Assembly: GCA_002428885.1 (NCBI GenBank)
Contig: DIYE01000117.1
Coordinates: 1-7,132, forward strand
Direction: 5' to 3'
Source of the DNA: Alphaproteobacteria bacterium UBA6062
GTDB taxonomy: Bacteria; Pseudomonadota; Alphaproteobacteria; Sneathiellales; Sneathiellaceae
Length of the DNA: 7,132 bases
The position numbers were made by a program, and so were the translations under genes. This document shows positions 4,196-7,132 of the stretch, in pieces. Each line of letters begins with the position of its first letter. The stretch's first letter is position 1. A model generated the notes under the pieces. It saw only the letters and a program-made list of their open reading frames with translations. It was not told the DNA's origin and made no database searches.

Positions 4196-5500
4196 ATGAG
4201 CGATCAATATCCCAATCCCAGAGCCCGTGCCATCCTGATTCTGTCCAGAGTTCTCGGCAAGAATCAGCCGTTGGAGGATGTTCTGCCGGAAGCGCTTCGG
4301 AACCTTTCCCCAAAAGACAAGGCGCTGACACGGGCGATTGCCTCAACCTGCCTTCGGCGTCTGGGCATTATTGATACGCTGATAGACAAAATGCTGGACC
4401 GGCCTTTGCCAAAAAAGGCAGACAATATCCGGCAGATTATCCGCATCGGGATTACTCAGATCCTGTTCCTGAAAACCCCGGCCCATGCCGCTGTTCATGA
4501 CACGGTTGAGCTGGTGCCTGAGAACAGTAAATTCAGGGGGCTGGTCAATGCCCTGCTGCGGCGCACGGACCGTCAGGGGCCCAAGCTCCTCGGCAAAATG
4601 GATCAGGCGAAGAGGAACCTGCCAGACTGGCTCTGGAAAAGCTGGAGTAATTTTTACGGTGAGGAAACCACGCGTGATATTGCTCTTGCCCATCTGACAG
4701 AAGCCCCCCTTGATATCAGTGTGACATCAGATCCGGATCTCTGGGCTTCCAAGCTTGATGCTGTTCTACTACCGACCGGCAGTCTGCGCCGTAAAGCAGG
4801 CGGACAGGTCGCCGATCTCGAAGGATTTGATCAGGGTCGCTGGTGGATACAGGACGCGGCCGCAGCCCTGCCCGCCCGGCTGTTTAAAGACCTCAAAGGG
4901 AAAACCGTTATCGATCTTTGTGCCGCACCCGGCGGGAAAACGGCACAGCTTTCGGCCACGGGTGCAGGGGTGATTGCGCTCGATCGTTCCAAGGCCCGCT
5001 TGAAACGGCTGGAAGAGAATCTGCAGCGGCTTAATCTGTCGGCCCGCATCGTGCAGGCCGAGGCGACGGGCTGGAAAACTGAGGAGCCGGTTGATGCCAT
5101 TTTGCTGGATGCGCCCTGTTCCAGTACCGGAACCATTCGGCGGCACCCGGATGTCGCCTGGCTGAAATCTGCGGATGATGTCCGGAAACTGGCCGATTTA
5201 CAGACGCGCCTTCTGGATGCCACAATCCCCCTGTTAAAGTCTGGCGGAACCTTGGTTTACAGCACCTGTTCCCTTGAACCGGAAGAAGGGGAAAAACAAA
5301 TCGAAGCCTTTCTGAAACGTCATCCTGACTTTAAGCGGGACCCCGTGGAAGCCGCAGAAATCGGTGATCTTGCCGACTGTATCAACCCGGCCGGGGAAAT
5401 CCGTTGCCTGCCGTCTCATCTGCAGGGCGAAGAGCTCGGTGATCTTGGGGGCATGGACGGCTTTTTCGCTTGTCGTCTGATCAAACAGTCCGCTGCTTGA
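4196..5500 (+). CDS. rsmB: 16S rRNA (cytosine(967)-C(5))-methyltransferase RsmB
   Basis: RsmB (Sun/Fmu family) uses S-adenosylmethionine to methylate C5 of a cytosine in 16S rRNA (C967 in E. coli). The 434-residue product has the usual two parts: an N-terminal NusB-like RNA-binding domain (about 5-145, starting PRARAILILSRVL) and a C-terminal Rossmann methyltransferase (about 165-434). Motif I is DLCAAPGGKTAQL (240-252). Motif IV is DAPCSSTGTIRRHPD with Cys308, which releases the product, and motif VI is YSTCSLEPEE with Cys358, the nucleophile. All key residues are present. The only suitable start is the ATG at 4196, but its GGAG (4192-4195) touches the start codon, far closer than normal, so initiation may be weak or use a short leader. 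The gene leads a plus-strand cluster with rpe 31 bp downstream. It is annotated as RsmB rather than RsmF or another NOL1/NOP2 member because of the NusB domain. Confidence 0.95.
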   Translation: MSDQYPNPRARAILILSRVLGKNQPLEDVLPEALRNLSPKDKALTRAIASTCLRRLGIIDTLIDKMLDRPLPKKADNIRQIIRIGITQILFLKTPAHAAVHDTVELVPENSKFRGLVNALLRRTDRQGPKLLGKMDQAKRNLPDWLWKSWSNFYGEETTRDIALAHLTEAPLDISVTSDPDLWASKLDAVLLPTGSLRRKAGGQVADLEGFDQGRWWIQDAAAALPARLFKDLKGKTVIDLCAAPGGKTAQLSATGAGVIALDRSKARLKRLEENLQRLNLSARIVQAEATGWKTEEPVDAILLDAPCSSTGTIRRHPDVAWLKSADDVRKLADLQTRLLDATIPLLKSGGTLVYSTCSLEPEEGEKQIEAFLKRHPDFKRDPVEAAEIGDLADCINPAGEIRCLPSHLQGEELGDLGGMDGFFACRLIKQSAA

Positions 5501-5531
5501 GCGGGATATTATTACAAGGTATAAGAACATC

Positions 5532-6197
5532 ATGCGTAAACCGGTCAGAATAGCCCCTTCCATCCTTGCAGCTGATTTCGCAAAACTGGGTGCGGAGGTT
5601 GCCGCCATTGATGCGGCGGGTGCGGACTATATCCATATTGATATTATGGACGGACATTTTGTCCCCAATATCAGCTTTGGCCCGGCCATTACCGGCTCCA
5701 TCCGGGAATATTCCGATAAACCCTTCGACTGCCATCTGATGATTTCACCGGTCGATCCCTATATTCCGGAATTTGTCGAGGCGGGCGCCGATATCATCAC
5801 CCTGCATCAGGAAGCCGGTGCCCATCTGCACCGCAGTATTCAGCTCGTCAAATCCATGGGCAAGAAGGTTGGTGTTTCCCTTAACCCGGCAACACCGGCC
5901 TCCACGCTGGAACATGTGCTGGAAGAGGTTGACCTGGTTCTGGTCATGAGCGTCAATCCCGGCTTTGGCGGACAAAAATTTATTCCCTCCCAATTGGACA
6001 AGATCAGGACCTTGCGGGCCATGATTGATGAAAGCGGCAAGGATATTGATCTTGAAGTGGATGGTGGCATCAATGCCGAGACAGCGCCGCTGGTGATCGA
6101 AGCCGGGGCTGACGTCCTGGTGGCCGGCAGCGCCGCTTTTAAAGGCGATCCGGATCAGTATGCCGCCAACATTCTCGCCATTCGCGGTCATTCATGA
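5532..6197 (+). CDS. rpe: Ribulose-phosphate 3-epimerase
   Basis: Rpe interconverts D-ribulose 5-phosphate and D-xylulose 5-phosphate in the pentose phosphate pathway in the cytoplasm. The 221-residue product is a full-length TIM barrel. The family signatures are APSILAADF (8-16), HIDIMDGHFVPN (35-46), CHLMI (67-71), MSVNPGFGGQKFI (139-151) and EVDGGIN (175-181). The metal ligands His35, Asp37, His68 and Asp177 are all present, and Asp37 and Asp177 would be the acid-base pair. The ATG at 5532 is preceded by AAGG at 5516-5519, a rather long 12-base spacing. rpe follows rsmB by 31 bp and its stop overlaps the next start (ATGA at 6194-6197), so all three genes are probably one transcript. No Calvin-cycle genes are nearby, so this is taken as the housekeeping copy. 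Confidence 0.97.
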   Translation: MRKPVRIAPSILAADFAKLGAEVAAIDAAGADYIHIDIMDGHFVPNISFGPAITGSIREYSDKPFDCHLMISPVDPYIPEFVEAGADIITLHQEAGAHLHRSIQLVKSMGKKVGVSLNPATPASTLEHVLEEVDLVLVMSVNPGFGGQKFIPSQLDKIRTLRAMIDESGKDIDLEVDGGINAETAPLVIEAGADVLVAGSAAFKGDPDQYAANILAIRGHS

Positions 6198-7132
6198 ACA
6201 GGCTGGCGGCAGGTCTTGGCAGCAAAGCCGGTTCCTTGCCGCCTCGGCGCACCCTTCTTGATCGCCTGTTTTCCAGCTCTTTCTACAAAACCAGTCTGGC
6301 CAGCCGGACGCCGAAAAAACTCATCGCTTCCCATACGGATGTGATCCCCGGCCGCGGAGAAAAAGCGGATTCCCTGTTTCAGGGGCATTTCGAATTTGCC
6401 GGCTTCGGTGCTCATGTCAGTCATTCAGAACCCTGGTTTGCTGCCGACATGCCGCTTCACTGGCATCAGGAACTGCACCGTTTTTCCTGGCTTCGGGATT
6501 TTACCGCCAATAATACGGACGCAGCCCGGCGACATGCCCGGGCCCTGACCCTTTCCTGGATTCGGTATTTTGGCGATTATACGCCTCATGTCTGGGATGC
6601 TGACATCCTGGCCCGGCGCCAGATCAACTGGCTCAGCCAGGCCGGTTTTCTGATGACCAGCAATGACGGGGATTTCAATTACCAGTTCCTCAAATCCTTG
6701 CGCCTGCAATATCGACATCTCGCCCGCATCCGCACATTCCTGCACCGATCCGGCGATACGCTGGACCTGGATCTGGCCCTGTATCTGTCGGCTGTCAGTT
6801 TCCCGGACGGTAAATCCCAGGCCCAGAAACTGCTTAGCCGACTGATGACGACCATCGATAACACCATCCTCCAGGATGGCTGTCATATCTCCCGTAATCC
6901 GTCCCGTCATCTTGATGTCCTGGCTGACCTGGTCAGCCTCAAACATGATTTCCTCAATGCCCAGGAAGAGGTTCCCGCCTCCCTGATGGGCGGCCTGGAC
7001 CGCCTGGCACCGGTGGTTCGTTTCTTCCAGCACGGAGATGGCGGTCTGGCTCTGTTCAACGGCGCCATGCTGACAGAAGACGGTGATTGTGATCATCTGC
7101 TGGCGATTGCCGACGCGCCGGGACGCCCGCCG
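6194..7132 (+). CDS. Heparinase II/III family protein (partial, 3' end beyond window)
   Basis: An open frame of 313 codons runs from the ATG at 6194 to the window edge without a stop. Family members are about 550-600 residues, so somewhat more than half is seen. This part corresponds to the N-terminal alpha/alpha-toroid region. Recognisable family stretches are FAGFGAHVSHSEPW, RRQINW (with Asn145-Trp146), the DGxHISRNPS motif (228-237, here with Cys230 where I would expect Gly) and HGDGGLALFNG (280-290). The C-terminal heparinase II/III beta domain should follow outside the window. Relatives include polysaccharide lyases of acidic sugars, but the version next to rsmB-rpe in alphaproteobacteria has no defined substrate known to me. 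No clear signal peptide is visible at the N-terminus, which is basic and polar (MNRLAAGLGSKAG). The start overlaps the rpe stop by four bases (ATGA), implying translational coupling. By conserved order purH may follow, but this is not visible. Confidence 0.9.
   Translation, partial: MNRLAAGLGSKAGSLPPRRTLLDRLFSSSFYKTSLASRTPKKLIASHTDVIPGRGEKADSLFQGHFEFAGFGAHVSHSEPWFAADMPLHWHQELHRFSWLRDFTANNTDAARRHARALTLSWIRYFGDYTPHVWDADILARRQINWLSQAGFLMTSNDGDFNYQFLKSLRLQYRHLARIRTFLHRSGDTLDLDLALYLSAVSFPDGKSQAQKLLSRLMTTIDNTILQDGCHISRNPSRHLDVLADLVSLKHDFLNAQEEVPASLMGGLDRLAPVVRFFQHGDGGLALFNGAMLTEDGDCDHLLAIADAPGRPP

Noticed and set aside
4755..5223. Several open frames of 60-130 codons on both strands within rsmB
   Set aside because: All are shadows of rsmB, whose methyltransferase motifs are intact throughout.
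6425..7096. Minus-strand open frame of 223 codons near the right end
   Set aside because: It lies antisense to the heparinase-like gene, which carries family motifs in the plus frame. Its product shows no recognisable domain and it has no credible start signal.

Overview
The window looks like chromosomal DNA of an alphaproteobacterium with moderate G+C. Two gene neighbourhoods support this: gpsA-yciI-EVE, and DUF1674 (SDHAF4 type) divergent from rsmB-rpe-heparinase-like. I recall both as typical of alphaproteobacteria, but no search was possible, so the assignment below class level is open. There are nine protein genes, no tRNA or rRNA, and no insertion sequence or phage gene.

Layout. (1) Positions 1-307 contain no protein gene. 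They hold two near-identical ~104 bp modules spaced 203 bp apart. Each has a -10-like hexamer, a 5' hairpin, a short unpaired linker and a strong intrinsic terminator, which is the layout of a duplicated small RNA gene. (2) A TetR-family regulator (318-902, minus) converges on the second module and has an AT-rich inverted repeat just upstream that may be its operator. (3) gpsA (1095-2096), a YCII-domain gene (2124-2411) and an EVE-domain gene (2415-2834) form a tight plus-strand cluster that ends near a long stem-loop. (4) An EamA/DMT permease gene (2945-3862) stands alone, with an 18 bp palindrome in its upstream region. (5) A 57-codon minus-strand gene (3927-4100) encodes a DUF1674/SDHAF4-like succinate dehydrogenase assembly factor. 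It is convergent with the permease gene and divergent from rsmB. (6) rsmB (4196-5500), rpe (5532-6197) and the 5' part of a heparinase II/III-like gene (6194 to the window end) form a plus-strand operon, and the last two overlap by ATGA.

How the parts work together. Most genes are housekeeping: glycerol-3-phosphate for phospholipids (GpsA), 16S rRNA m5C methylation (RsmB), the pentose phosphate pathway (Rpe) and succinate dehydrogenase maturation (DUF1674). The permease and the TetR regulator are the accessory, environment-facing genes. The least explained part is the twin small-RNA module at the left edge. Its two copies differ at terminator-stem positions only in ways that keep the base pairs, which suggests both are functional. 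I found no evidence of a new defence or mobile system.
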